Shown piece after piece: positions 44,775 through 53,610 of a DNA stretch of 64,000 nucleotides (its first letter is position 1; every line of letters starts with the position of its first letter). A program made the position numbers and the translations under genes. A model generated the notes under the pieces. The model searched no databases. It was not told where the DNA came from and saw nothing but the letters and a program-made list of their open reading frames with translations. The stretch lies in the NCBI GenBank assembly GCA_041694635.1, contig JBDNHI010000016.1, positions 97,378-161,377 on the forward strand. The letters run 5' to 3'. The stretch is from UBA969 sp041694635 (GTDB lineage: Bacteria; Planctomycetota; Planctomycetia; Gemmatales; Gemmataceae).

Positions 44775-44960
44775 TTATCGTTTCGAAGAGGAACGCAATT
44801 TAAGTTCCCCCACCCAAAATTCTTCCGACCTTACTTTTTCAACCGCCTTCTTCCCACCACAGCATCCACCAGAGCAACCTTGCTTACTTAGCATTTGCTT
44901 GCACAAATAAAAAGCTGAAAAGCTTACGATTATCATTACTATAAATGTCTGCCAATCCAT
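44775..44960 (-). CDS. Small cysteine-rich membrane protein of the feo operon
   Basis: A 61-residue protein with one membrane segment (MDWQTFIVMIIVSFSAFYL) and a cysteine cluster CSGGCCGGKK, then a basic tail. FeoB-associated Cys-rich membrane proteins of this shape (FeoB tail or FeoC-like) are known next to feoB. A strong GGGAGG site stands a few bases before the ATG. It is 23 bases downstream of feoB. The frame is open to 45128, but that part overlaps feoB and is rejected. It may assist iron release or cluster sensing; this is inference. Confidence 0.75.
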   Translation of the reverse strand: MDWQTFIVMIIVSFSAFYLCKQMLSKQGCSGGCCGGKKAVEKVRSEEFWVGELKLRSSSKR

Positions 44961-44983
44961 TTCTATCCTCCCTATGGCTTCTA

Positions 44984-47137
44984 CTATAATAACAGCATAC
45001 CCACCTGATAAGTTACTAATGCCGCTAGGTAAGCAAGCGAAGTCATATAAACAAAAGTAAAGGTAGGCCAAAACCAAGTTCTTGTTTCTTGTTTGATTAC
45101 GACCAAGGTAGAAACGCACTGACAACAAAGAGCAAAAAACACCATCAGGGAAATTGCAGAGGGCACATTGAATAATAGCGGTTGGTTTGGATCATCATTC
45201 CAGCGTGCCTTTTGCAGAATCTCCAGTAACTGCCTTTCATCCTTTGAATCCTTACCTAGGCCAAATACGATTCCTAAAGTTCCCACCACCACTTCCCTTG
45301 CTGGGAAACTGGCCAAAGTTGCAACACCGATTCTCCAATCCCAACCTAATGGTTTTACAGCGGGTTCAATCCAATGGCCTGCCCTACCGAGATAGCTATT
45401 TTTCTTCCATTCCAATAAAAGCGCATCTTGCTGTTCTTGGGTTGGTGCCTTGGCAATAAGATCGGGGTAACTTTCACCAAGCGACGAAACCGAGGGGAAA
45501 TATAAAACAGCCCAGATCAGCACCATGGTTGCTGCAATCATAGTTCCAGCTCGTTTTAAAAACGAAAATGATGCCTCATAAATTCTAGCAAATATGACCC
45601 TGAAGGAAGGTCTTTTATAAACAGGCAACTCCATCAGAAACGGAGTCCCCTTACCCTTAAGTAAAGTGCTTTTAAACACCAAAGCTGCTAGGGGCGCGGT
45701 TACAAAGCCAATGCTGTACATACAAAAAAGCATTAGCCCAGGAAACCACATAGGATATCCATCTGTAAGCAATGCACCTATAAAAAGCACATAGACAGGC
45801 AACCTTGCAGAGCAACTCATCAGCGGGGCAACTAATATAGTAGCTAGTCTATCTTTTTTATCTTCTATTACTCTCGTTGCCATTACTCCTGGGACTGCGC
45901 AAGCCACAGATGAAAGTAAAGGAATGAAAGATTTACCACTTAACCCGCATTTCACCATCACCCGATCCATTAAAAAAGCAGCTCGTGCCATATAACCACA
46001 GTCTTCGAGCACTGCAAGAAATCCGAATAGGATTATGATTTGTGGCAGAAATGTAACCACACCCCCTACCCCTTCTAACAGGCCATCTACCAACAAGCTT
46101 CGCAACATTCCTTCTGGAATAATGTTTTCAACGCTTTGTCCTAAATAGTTTTTCCCATCCCCGATTAGATCCATCAAGGGTTTAGCCGCAATAAACAATG
46201 CGTTAAACATTAAAAACATTATCAAAAAAAAGAGAAACATTCCCCAGACCTTGTGGGTCAGCACACGATCTACTCGGTCAGTCCAAGCTACCAATTTTTT
46301 ATCTGGCTTACGAACGCAAGGTGCGAGCATTTCTCGAATCCAAGCGTAGCGACTTTTGGCCTCGATACTGATAAGGTTAATTCCAGATGCTTTAAGCTTT
46401 TCTCTGCATTCTAAAATCAAGGAAGAAAGGTCGAGGAAAAACTTTTGTATAAGCTGTTTTGATAAAAATTCGTCTGTTTCCAAGAGCAATCTACCTGCCA
46501 AGAACACCGACCCTTTATCGCCCAACTTAACACCTAACTGGGTTCTAATTAATCCCCTGCAATCTTCGACAACTTGGGGGAATGTAGGAATTGGCGGAAT
46601 GCACTTTTTAGCCTTAATTAAAATAATACCGCTCTTTAATTCCTCTAATCCTTTCCGCTTTGCTGCGTGAATTGGAATGATGGGTATCCCTAGCTTCAAG
46701 GATAATGCCAAGATATCAATCTTGATCCCGGCTGATTCTGCCAAATCAACCATACTTAGTGCCAAAATTATGGGTAATCCTGTTTCAAACGCCTGAGTAG
46801 CAAGGTACAAATTCCTATCTAAATTCGAAGCATCTGCCAACACTAACAAGGCATCGGGGGGCTCTTCTAAGGGGTTTAAACCCAGCACCAGTTCGACGGA
46901 AACAAGTTCATCCGGACTTCTTGGCGTCAAGCTGTAAGTCCCGGGGATGTCTAATATTTCGATGGTTTTACCTTGATAGATAAAACTCCCTTTTTTAATT
47001 TCAACCGTAACACCTGGGTAATTTCCTACTCGATGATTAAGTCCGGTAAGGGCATTAAATAAGGTAGTTTTCCCAGTGTTTGGGTTGCCTAAAAGGGCTA
47101 TTCGAATCGTTTTCGATAATGAATTTATTTCATTCAT
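44984..47137 (-). CDS. feoB: Ferrous iron transport protein B
   Basis: A 717-residue inner-membrane Fe2+ transporter with an N-terminal G-protein domain: LLGNPNTGKTTLFNALTG, G2 NYPGVTVE, LDIPGTYSL and LVLADASNLDRNL. The membrane part has about nine segments and the family Gate regions (for example SVACAVPGVMATRVI), and a final CQCVSTLVVIKQETRTW. Length is typical. The two feoA genes lie just upstream on the same strand and the Cys-rich gene just downstream. Predicted iron-dependent control is described for the palindrome at 47669. Confidence 0.96.
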   Translation of the reverse strand: MNEINSLSKTIRIALLGNPNTGKTTLFNALTGLNHRVGNYPGVTVEIKKGSFIYQGKTIEILDIPGTYSLTPRSPDELVSVELVLGLNPLEEPPDALLVLADASNLDRNLYLATQAFETGLPIILALSMVDLAESAGIKIDILALSLKLGIPIIPIHAAKRKGLEELKSGIILIKAKKCIPPIPTFPQVVEDCRGLIRTQLGVKLGDKGSVFLAGRLLLETDEFLSKQLIQKFFLDLSSLILECREKLKASGINLISIEAKSRYAWIREMLAPCVRKPDKKLVAWTDRVDRVLTHKVWGMFLFFLIMFLMFNALFIAAKPLMDLIGDGKNYLGQSVENIIPEGMLRSLLVDGLLEGVGGVVTFLPQIIILFGFLAVLEDCGYMARAAFLMDRVMVKCGLSGKSFIPLLSSVACAVPGVMATRVIEDKKDRLATILVAPLMSCSARLPVYVLFIGALLTDGYPMWFPGLMLFCMYSIGFVTAPLAALVFKSTLLKGKGTPFLMELPVYKRPSFRVIFARIYEASFSFLKRAGTMIAATMVLIWAVLYFPSVSSLGESYPDLIAKAPTQEQQDALLLEWKKNSYLGRAGHWIEPAVKPLGWDWRIGVATLASFPAREVVVGTLGIVFGLGKDSKDERQLLEILQKARWNDDPNQPLLFNVPSAISLMVFFALCCQCVSTLVVIKQETRTWFWPTFTFVYMTSLAYLAALVTYQVGMLLL

Positions 47138-47152
47138 ATTTAATATTGCTGC

Positions 47153-47380
47153 TTAAGTTAATTGAACCAGCACTTGGGAGGCTTCTGTTTTTCGGATGCT
47201 TAATCGATACCCTTGAATCTTAATTTCCAAGGGGTCGCCCATCGGGGCCACTGCTAATAATTCGAAAGGTTCACCTTCGATTACGCCCATTTCCATAAGG
47301 CGCTGAGATGTCGAATCTTCACCCTCTATTTGTGTAATAAAGCCTTTGCTGCCCACAGCGATTTGATCCAGCGATGGCAT
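47153..47380 (-). CDS. feoA: FeoA domain protein (first copy next to feoB)
   Basis: A 75-residue SH3-like FeoA protein. GSKGFITQIEG, RLMEMGVIEGEPFELLAVAPMGDPLEI and YRLSIRKTEASQVLV are typical of the fold. FeoA supports FeoB-dependent iron uptake, probably by binding FeoB in the cytoplasm. It lies 15 bases before feoB and 43 bases after a second feoA on the same strand, so the two are probably co-transcribed with feoB. Confidence 0.92.
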   Translation of the reverse strand: MPSLDQIAVGSKGFITQIEGEDSTSQRLMEMGVIEGEPFELLAVAPMGDPLEIKIQGYRLSIRKTEASQVLVQLT

Positions 47381-47423
47381 TAAAAGATCTCGGCTTTGGT
47401 TTTAGTTCGAGGACAGATAAAAA

Positions 47424-47654
47424 TTATTCAACTGGGCGGACCATAATTTTACAATCGGCAAGAATGCAACCAAGACTTAGTCGCGATTCGCCTACTTGAA
47501 GGAGGCAAGTTTTCCCCTGTTGAAGCATACAGAGTTTACAGCCATTCATCAAACCAAGTTCAGACAGCCTAGAAACGATGTTAGGATTACCTGAAACATC
47601 GGTAATTTCTGCCCATTCGCCAGATTCTAGAAGGCCAAGAGGTATGTCGATCAT
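47424..47654 (-). CDS. feoA: FeoA domain protein (second copy, operon leader)
   Basis: A 76-residue FeoA-like protein that opens the operon. GEWAEITDVSG, RLSELGLMNGCKLCML, GKTCLLQVGESRLSLG and CKIMVRPVE fit the family. It has four cysteines, unlike its neighbour, which may hint at metal or redox sensing; this is inference. The two FeoA copies are clearly different in sequence and so are not a recent duplication. Confidence 0.9.
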   Translation of the reverse strand: MIDIPLGLLESGEWAEITDVSGNPNIVSRLSELGLMNGCKLCMLQQGKTCLLQVGESRLSLGCILADCKIMVRPVE

Positions 47655-47668
47655 AAAAGTCTCAATCC

Positions 47669-47693
47669 TTAATGAGATTGTGTCTCACACTAA
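47669..47693. promoter_or_regulatory. Palindromic operator candidate of the feo operon
   Basis: The 25-base segment TTA.TG.GA...TC.CA.TAA is symmetrical over its outer bases, with an inner TGAGA-N5-TCTCA that fits a 7-1-7 spacing like a Fur box. It lies between the predicted -10 and the first feoA ATG. A Fur- or DtxR-family repressor could bind here. It differs from the perfect fdxA palindrome, so two regulators, or one with loose specificity, are possible. Confidence 0.45.
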
Positions 47694-47720
47694 GTCTAAC
47701 TCTTATTATTTAAAGGTCAA
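47693..47720 (-). promoter_or_regulatory. Candidate sigma-70 promoter of the feo operon
   Basis: On the minus strand TTGACC (47715-47720) is followed by 16 bases and TAGACT (47693-47698). The -35 is near consensus and the -10 moderate. The start site would fall in the palindromic operator. Confidence 0.4.
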
Positions 47721-47832
47721 GCATTATTTGCACCTTCCTTTAAAATTCTGCCAAACAATAAAATTCTTATTCTTTACTGTTCCCTTACCTTTAGTATACT
47801 AATGTACACATTCTTCTACTTGGAGTTTTACC

Positions 47833-48537
47833 TTGGACGACCATCCTTTAATCAACCTCTTCAATCTTCTCGATCTTTTGGTCGAGGAATTTTTGACCGC
47901 TTCCGAAATCCTGCAACCTCCAGTTAACCCAGAAACCTTGCTTAAGAATAAGGCTTGCAGTTTCTTTGGCCTAGGTGCACCTTCCCGTTCAAAAAAACCT
48001 CAACTTACTTCTTTTGATTCTACCGAACCTAATTCCAATCTTATTAAGCAACACTGGAATCAAGCGCAACAATTAGCCACGGCTTTGCAAATAGAGGCAA
48101 AGGCACGGTGGGCAAAATGCAACGATGAACAATCTGCTTTAGGAATTTCTTGGATCAATCTTCTTGCACAGCGAATTCTTGTACCAACCCATTGGTTTAA
48201 ATCCCTTGCATCTTCGACCGATTACGATTTACCTGCACTCAAGAAAATTTTCCCAAACGCTGCATACGAAATCATCGCTCTTCGTATGCTTGATTTACCC
48301 CAAACCTGCATCATCACCCTTGTTGATAATTCTCATATTACCAAGCGTAAGAGTAACCATTTCAAGGCTTCTAAATTGCTTGAACCAATTGAATCTTTGG
48401 TTTTAAATTATGTCCACGAAAATAGCAGGCCAAAGCATTTGAATGAAAATGGCTGGCGTATTTCCGGTTGGCCTGTGCATCAACTTGATTGGCGCAGAGA
48501 AATACTGCGCAGCATTCCCCCTGATATTTCTGACTAG
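47833..48537 (+). CDS. ImmA/IrrE-like protein, no visible zinc motif
   Basis: A 234-residue soluble protein. The segment INLLAQRILVPTHWF...DLPALKKIFPNAAYEIIALRML, near residues 110-155, matches the second half of ImmA/IrrE metallopeptidase-like proteins of planctomycetes, as I recall them, where it lies after the HExxH helix. No HExxH is visible upstream, so the protein may be a non-catalytic relative. The last 70 residues (ITLVDNSHITKRKSN) are predicted beta-rich. Start: TTG at 47833 with GGAG 9 bases upstream. IrrE-type proteins often cleave repressors; no DNA-binding partner gene is adjacent. Confidence 0.55.
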   Translation: MDDHPLINLFNLLDLLVEEFLTASEILQPPVNPETLLKNKACSFFGLGAPSRSKKPQLTSFDSTEPNSNLIKQHWNQAQQLATALQIEAKARWAKCNDEQSALGISWINLLAQRILVPTHWFKSLASSTDYDLPALKKIFPNAAYEIIALRMLDLPQTCIITLVDNSHITKRKSNHFKASKLLEPIESLVLNYVHENSRPKHLNENGWRISGWPVHQLDWRREILRSIPPDISD

Positions 48538-48635
48538 CCTTAACTAAAACTTATTCTTTGATTTTAAATTTTAGTGGCAACACTCCCTCACTATGATAAA
48601 ACATATTTTTCCCTTTTAAACTATGGAGCATACCT

Positions 48636-49619
48636 ATGAGCATTTTTCGTTTGTTTGCATTCACCCTTATTTCTGGTTTGGTAACATTCTCTTCTGGTTT
48701 TTCTCAGGATTTAAGCCAGACCGATGCTTCTAAAGCTGGGGCAGACTTTGCAATTCAAGGTGAATATGAAGGCGAAGCAATTTTGAATTCGGGCAAGAAA
48801 AAATTCGGCGCACAAGTTGTTGCAAAGGGCGATGGCAAATTTATGCTTAAGTTTTTTTCAACTGGCCTTCCCGGACAATCACAATTCGATTCTGCTGCTA
48901 AACCTATTTTACTTAACGCTTCTACCAAAGATGGCAAGATCGAAGTTACTGGCCCAGATATTTCGGGCACTATCGAAAATGGCAAGCTTCTTATTAAAGA
49001 CAAATTGAAGCTTGACCTTGCTATGACCAAAGTTGAACGCGCTAGCCCTTCCCTTGGCAAAGCGCCCCCAACTAACGCTGTGATCCTTTTTGATGGCAAA
49101 AATGCAGATGAATGGAGTAACGGCAAACTCGTTGAAGGTAATCTTCTTAATAATGGCATCACCACAAAAAAGAAGTTCACCGACTTTACTATGCATATGG
49201 AATTCAGGCTTCCTTTTATGCCCAAGGCTTCAGGCCAAGGCCGTGCTAATTCGGGCCTTTATCTGCAAGATCGTTATGAAGTTCAAATCCTTGATAGTTT
49301 CGGTTTGGAAGGCAAAAACAATGAATGCGGCGGCATCTATACCCAGTATGCGCCTTCCGTTAACGCTTGTTTTCCTCCTCTTGTTTGGCAGACCTACGAT
49401 ATCAACTACACTGCTGCAAAGTTTGATGAATCTGGTAAAAAAACTGCTGCTGCGGAAGCCACCATTTATCATAACGGCATCAAAATTCACGATAAAATTA
49501 AGTTCAAAGGTTCTACGGGTGGGGGGAAACCCGAGTCTAAAGAACCGGGGGCTTTTCAACTTCAAAACCACGGCAACCCCGTTTACTTCCGTAATATTTG
49601 GGTTTTAGAAGCCAAATAA
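48636..49619 (+). CDS. Secreted DUF1080 protein (3-keto-disaccharide hydrolase type)
   Basis: A 327-residue exported protein: signal peptide (FAFTLISGLVTFSSGFSQ), an N-terminal beta-rich domain of about 110 residues (GEYEGEAILNSGKKKFGAQVV), and a C-terminal DUF1080 domain with VILFDGKNADEWSNG, DFTMHMEFRLPFMP, RANSGLYLQDRYEVQILDS, WQTYDINYTAAKFDESG and GAFQLQNHGNPVYFRNIWV. DUF1080 has the concanavalin-like fold, and characterised members cut 3-keto sugars. A terminator follows it at 49641. Confidence 0.88.
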   Translation: MSIFRLFAFTLISGLVTFSSGFSQDLSQTDASKAGADFAIQGEYEGEAILNSGKKKFGAQVVAKGDGKFMLKFFSTGLPGQSQFDSAAKPILLNASTKDGKIEVTGPDISGTIENGKLLIKDKLKLDLAMTKVERASPSLGKAPPTNAVILFDGKNADEWSNGKLVEGNLLNNGITTKKKFTDFTMHMEFRLPFMPKASGQGRANSGLYLQDRYEVQILDSFGLEGKNNECGGIYTQYAPSVNACFPPLVWQTYDINYTAAKFDESGKKTAAAEATIYHNGIKIHDKIKFKGSTGGGKPESKEPGAFQLQNHGNPVYFRNIWVLEAK

Positions 49620-49640
49620 TTTTCTTTCTCATTAACTTTT

Positions 49641-49675
49641 AAAAGAGCTGGGGCTTTTTCCCCAGCTCTTTTAGT
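49641..49675 (+). terminator. Intrinsic terminator after the DUF1080 gene
   Basis: Perfect 13-base stem (AAAAGAGCTGGGG with its complement), 6-base loop, and a short T-containing tail (TTTTAG) from the 3' arm. Confidence 0.8.
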
Positions 49676-49798
49676 TCCAGCCTATTTTTATCTCACAAAA
49701 AATTTATCGCCTTAACCTTTCGCATTCCGTTTTATTTTCAGATATAATAAATTTTCATTTAATTCCTTTGTGGACTTCAAATTCCTTGGACTTTCAAA

Positions 49799-52555
49799 AT
49801 GGTTTTGACTTGCAATCGTTGTGGCAATATTAATCCTAAAGAGGCTGCTTTCTGTTTCTTTGATGGAATAGTATTACAAAACGGTATCGGCCAATCTGTG
49901 GTTAAAAACCCGGAGTTGCCTTTTCCTTTTATCTTTCCTGATGGCAGAAAATGCATTAGGTATGATGAACTTGTTCTTGCTTTTTTTGATGAATGGGGTG
50001 AATCAAAAAATCTGCTCAAAGATAAATCTTTATCTCAGTATTTCCAAAAGATTGGCAGGGCCGACCTTGCTTATCACGCCGAAAAATGCAGGGTTTTTCC
50101 AAACTCCGACTTAGGCCTTGATGAACTCATCAACCGCTTGCCTATTTCAATATCAATACAACCCGAACTTCAAGTTGAAACTGAAAGAATTAACCTTGGA
50201 ATTTTAAACCCTACTGATAGCAGAGATTTATACATCCAATTAAAAAACACTGGCCTAGGATTAATCAAAGGTAATGCTGTCATCCATTGCCCAGACTTTT
50301 GGCTTACTTTTGGCGATGCGGCTGGGGCCAACCAAAAAGCCCTTCATTTTATTAACGAAAACAAACTTCACCTTAAGCTTCAAAACAAAAGGCTTCGAGC
50401 ATCCGATAAAAATCTAAATGCAAAAATCGTGATCGATACCAATGGCGGGACTAAAGAAATAATTTTCTCTGCTACTATTCCTGTCACACCTTTTGCAAAA
50501 GGTTGCCTTGCTGGCGCTATTTCCCCACGAAAGCTTGCTTCTCTTGCCAAGCAAAACCCTAGTGTAGCTGCTCTTCTTTTTGAAGATAATTCAGTACAAG
50601 ATTGGTATAGGTCTAACGGCTGGACTTACCCCGTTCCTGGGCCACCCGCATCTGGGGTGGCTGCGGTTCAACAATTCTTTGAAGCTTTAGGCTTGGTTGA
50701 AGCACCTAAGGTTGAAATTGAGCCCAAGTCCATCGAATGCTCTGGCTTCCCTGGGGATAAAATTTCTCTTTCCTTCACCGTCTTTAGTGAAGAGCGAAAA
50801 CATGTTTACGCACACGCTTCAAGTCACGAAACACCGTGGCTACATTGTAGCCCAGCTATTATTAACAAAAACAAAGTAGTGATTCCTATTGATCTTGTGG
50901 TGCCCGATGTTTCGCCTGGCCAACACGAAGGTCGTATCCAAATTTTTTCAAATGGTGGGAAGTTATTTAAACCCCGTATTTATCTTGCAGTAAAAGGGAA
51001 TGGAATTTCTCTTCCGCCCCCTATTCCAAATGACGCCAAGGGTATGGCAAATAATTTTCTAGGCACTATCAACCCAAGCTCTAACTTTCCTCCGATGAAT
51101 GGTGCTCAAGCCCCGCCCATTCCTCCAGAATTAGATCAGTACCGAACTCGTGGAATACCTGCAATCTTTTTAGCACTCTTATTATTTGCTGGAAATTTTG
51201 TTGCCCTTGCCCGAGATATTCTTTTTTCTCATACCCCGTCCAGCACTATTGCTAATACCTTAACCACAAATAAACCTGATATGGATCCACAGGTGACCAT
51301 CACGACTAATGACACTGAAGTCGAAATTTCGTTTGGTGAAGGCCTTACCGCAAAACCAACTGCGGGCAGGGCTAATGCTACTTCCAAAGGCACCCAAGAA
51401 CCTCATATGTCATTTGGTATTCAAACCAAACCTACCGATAATAGTAAACCAAAACTATTGGTGCGAGACCCAAAAGGTTTTACCAATAATTCGGTCTTAC
51501 GCATCAATGGAAACGATTGGTTTTTTGGACAAGGTCCCCTCAAGTTCAGCAAAAAAAGTTCGCCAGAGTTTATGCTTGCCGCCAATAAGCATTACACCGG
51601 GCATTGGCTTAAAATGAAACAGCTTATTGCAGATAGCAAATTTCCTTTTCTTGGCAGTGGCTATTCCTCTCTTTGGGCTATGACCAACCCTTCTGTCGAA
51701 ATCACCCAAACACTAAGAATTATCCCGGGGGCTCAAACCAACAAACTTGATACCGTTTTGGTTCGCTATCGCATTGAAAACCGGGGCAATAAAAATCTTA
51801 ATATTGGATTCCGATTCCTGCTTGACACTTTCATAGGTACTAATGATGCTGTTCCTTTTTTAATCCCAGGCGAATCTGAACTCTGTAGCACCAGTTTAAT
51901 TATGGAACACAATTCTGTTCCTGATTTTCTTCAAGCGCTCGAAAACAACAACCTTAACAGCCCTGGCACCGTTGCTAACATTAGTCTCCAAAACATCGGA
52001 CTCGAGAAACCAGATAAACTTACTCTAGGGTGCTGGCCCGATTACCGCCTTCAAGACATTATCCCCCAAGGAAATAAATGCAAAGAGGCTTTCACCCTTT
52101 GGGATGTTCCGGTTGCTAGCATAAGCACTTTGAAGCCCCCAGATTCTGCTTTAACACTGTATTGGAACCCCAAAGAAATCCAACCCTTCAAAGCTAGAGA
52201 AGTTGGTTTCTCTTACGGCTTAGGCACCTTTGCGGGAAGTCAGGGACAAGGCCAACTTGCACTTACCGCAGGTGGTTCTTTTATCCCTAACGGCGAATTC
52301 ACTCTTACCGCTTATGTTTCTGGTCACACCTCCGCCGACTCCTTAGATTTAAAACTTCCCCTAGGCTTCAAGCTTCTTGATGGCCAAGAAAAAACTCCGC
52401 TGCGTACTTCCCAGTCCAAGTATGCAATCTCTTGGAAATTAAAAGCTCCACCTTCCGAGGGTGAATCTCTTTTTAAAATTGAATCTTCCAAAGGGTTTAA
52501 AGAACAACTTTCCATTCAAATTAAAAAACCCCCTGTAGGCGGGATTTTCGGGTAA
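49799..52555 (+). CDS. Large zinc-ribbon membrane protein with Ig-like domains
   Basis: A 918-residue protein not recognised as a named family. N-terminal zinc ribbon TCNRCGNINPKEAAFCFFDG (Cys5, Cys8, Cys19; Asp replaces the fourth Cys). Residues about 115-230 and 290-400 look like Ig/BACON-like beta domains (INLGILNPTDSRDLYIQL; IECSGFPGDKISLSFTVF, WLHCSPAII). One membrane segment (about 450-472, GIPAIFLALLLFAGNFVAL) comes before a large beta-rich domain of about 440 residues, predicted to be outside the cytoplasm. So the zinc ribbon and Ig domains are likely cytoplasmic. The next gene encodes an FHA-containing membrane protein 17 bases on; a joint signalling role is inference. Confidence 0.6.
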   Translation: MVLTCNRCGNINPKEAAFCFFDGIVLQNGIGQSVVKNPELPFPFIFPDGRKCIRYDELVLAFFDEWGESKNLLKDKSLSQYFQKIGRADLAYHAEKCRVFPNSDLGLDELINRLPISISIQPELQVETERINLGILNPTDSRDLYIQLKNTGLGLIKGNAVIHCPDFWLTFGDAAGANQKALHFINENKLHLKLQNKRLRASDKNLNAKIVIDTNGGTKEIIFSATIPVTPFAKGCLAGAISPRKLASLAKQNPSVAALLFEDNSVQDWYRSNGWTYPVPGPPASGVAAVQQFFEALGLVEAPKVEIEPKSIECSGFPGDKISLSFTVFSEERKHVYAHASSHETPWLHCSPAIINKNKVVIPIDLVVPDVSPGQHEGRIQIFSNGGKLFKPRIYLAVKGNGISLPPPIPNDAKGMANNFLGTINPSSNFPPMNGAQAPPIPPELDQYRTRGIPAIFLALLLFAGNFVALARDILFSHTPSSTIANTLTTNKPDMDPQVTITTNDTEVEISFGEGLTAKPTAGRANATSKGTQEPHMSFGIQTKPTDNSKPKLLVRDPKGFTNNSVLRINGNDWFFGQGPLKFSKKSSPEFMLAANKHYTGHWLKMKQLIADSKFPFLGSGYSSLWAMTNPSVEITQTLRIIPGAQTNKLDTVLVRYRIENRGNKNLNIGFRFLLDTFIGTNDAVPFLIPGESELCSTSLIMEHNSVPDFLQALENNNLNSPGTVANISLQNIGLEKPDKLTLGCWPDYRLQDIIPQGNKCKEAFTLWDVPVASISTLKPPDSALTLYWNPKEIQPFKAREVGFSYGLGTFAGSQGQGQLALTAGGSFIPNGEFTLTAYVSGHTSADSLDLKLPLGFKLLDGQEKTPLRTSQSKYAISWKLKAPPSEGESLFKIESSKGFKEQLSIQIKKPPVGGIFG

Positions 52556-52572
52556 TCCCCAAAAGGTAAACG

Positions 52573-53472
52573 GTGTCTTTTAAACTTTTCGTCATTTATT
52601 GTGCTTTGATTGGCGGCCTTTGCTCTTACTTTGGTTGGGCCATCGGACTATTTATTCAAACCGATGGAATTCTACGCGCCGCCCTTAAGGGGTTATGCGT
52701 TGGCACTCTCATCGGTATGGGCCTTACCGTACTTGATTCCATCTGGAATTCTCGCAACTTCATCACTGGTATTGCACACACCCTTACCGCTGCTGTTCTT
52801 GCAGGGTTTGGTGGGTTCCTCGGAGGCATCATTGGTGAATTCCTTTTTAACATTCACAATTCATTGCTTATCTTAGGTTGGACTCTTACTGGCATACTCA
52901 TAGGCGTTGCAATCTCCGCTTTCGAATTATTCTCTTCCAAACCTAACACCCAATCTCGATCCTTCGCCTTAGGCAAAGCCATCAAGTGCATGGCAGGGGG
53001 CGGAGTAGGCGGACTTATAGGCGGGGCACTATTTTTCGCAATCCAACTTTTATGGGTCAAGGTATTTGGCCCAGGCATCTTCTGGACTCCGCCTGCTATC
53101 GGATTTTCTATCTTGGGACTCGCCATCGGGCTCTTTATCGGACTTGCACAGGTGCTTATTAAAGAAGCTTGGCTCAGAATCGAAAACGGGCGCTGGCAGG
53201 GTAAAGAAATTATTCTTGCCAACCCCTTTTCAACCATCGGCCGTAAGGAAGGTTGCGAAGTTGCTATCTTTGGCGACCGCAATATTCAACTCGAACACGC
53301 TTGTATCCGTAAAAGTAATGCTGGCTTTTTCTTAAAAGATTTGAATAGCCCCGATGGCACCTTTCTTAATCGCAAAATCATCAAGGAAGAAACTCTTCTA
53401 ACTTCTGAAGACCTGATTCAAACGGGTGGCACCCGTCTTAAGTTTCTCGAAAAAACTCGCAAATCCATTTGA
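52573..53472 (+). CDS. Membrane protein with C-terminal FHA domain
   Basis: A 299-residue protein with about five glycine-rich membrane segments (residues 5-200, for example GLCVGTLIGMGLTVL and GGGVGGLIGGALFF) and a C-terminal FHA domain of about 80 residues (ANPFSTIGRKEGCEVAIF, LEHACIRKSNAGFFLKDLN, SPDGTFLNRKII). FHA domains bind phosphothreonine peptides, so it should receive signals from a Ser/Thr kinase, none of which is in the window. GTG start at 52573 has AAAGG upstream. It lies 17 bases behind the zinc-ribbon gene, and the two probably work together. Confidence 0.72.
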   Translation: MSFKLFVIYCALIGGLCSYFGWAIGLFIQTDGILRAALKGLCVGTLIGMGLTVLDSIWNSRNFITGIAHTLTAAVLAGFGGFLGGIIGEFLFNIHNSLLILGWTLTGILIGVAISAFELFSSKPNTQSRSFALGKAIKCMAGGGVGGLIGGALFFAIQLLWVKVFGPGIFWTPPAIGFSILGLAIGLFIGLAQVLIKEAWLRIENGRWQGKEIILANPFSTIGRKEGCEVAIFGDRNIQLEHACIRKSNAGFFLKDLNSPDGTFLNRKIIKEETLLTSEDLIQTGGTRLKFLEKTRKSI

Positions 53473-53515
53473 TTTATTACTCGAATGTACGATGCATCTC
53501 TAATTGCTAATTTCA

Positions 53516-53583
53516 AAGCCCACCGACTGCCCAATTAATCATTCCCCGCCGACTGCATTCGGTGGGAATTCTTCGCTGGGCTT
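53516..53583. repeat. Degenerate REP-like fragment
   Basis: Starts AAGCCCACCGACTGC, then a second hairpin (CCGACTGCATTCGG) run directly into the 3' half of the other hairpin type (TCGCTGGGCTT). It looks like a deletion product that joins the two arms of a full unit. No gene lies in 53473-54107. Confidence 0.7.
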
Positions 53584-53610
53584 CTTTTGTGTGTATTTGA
53601 GTCTGTTTTA

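Noticed and set aside
48755..49225. 156-codon open frame antisense to the DUF1080 gene
   Set aside because: It mirrors a well-supported secreted protein on the plus strand and has no domain or ribosome-binding site.
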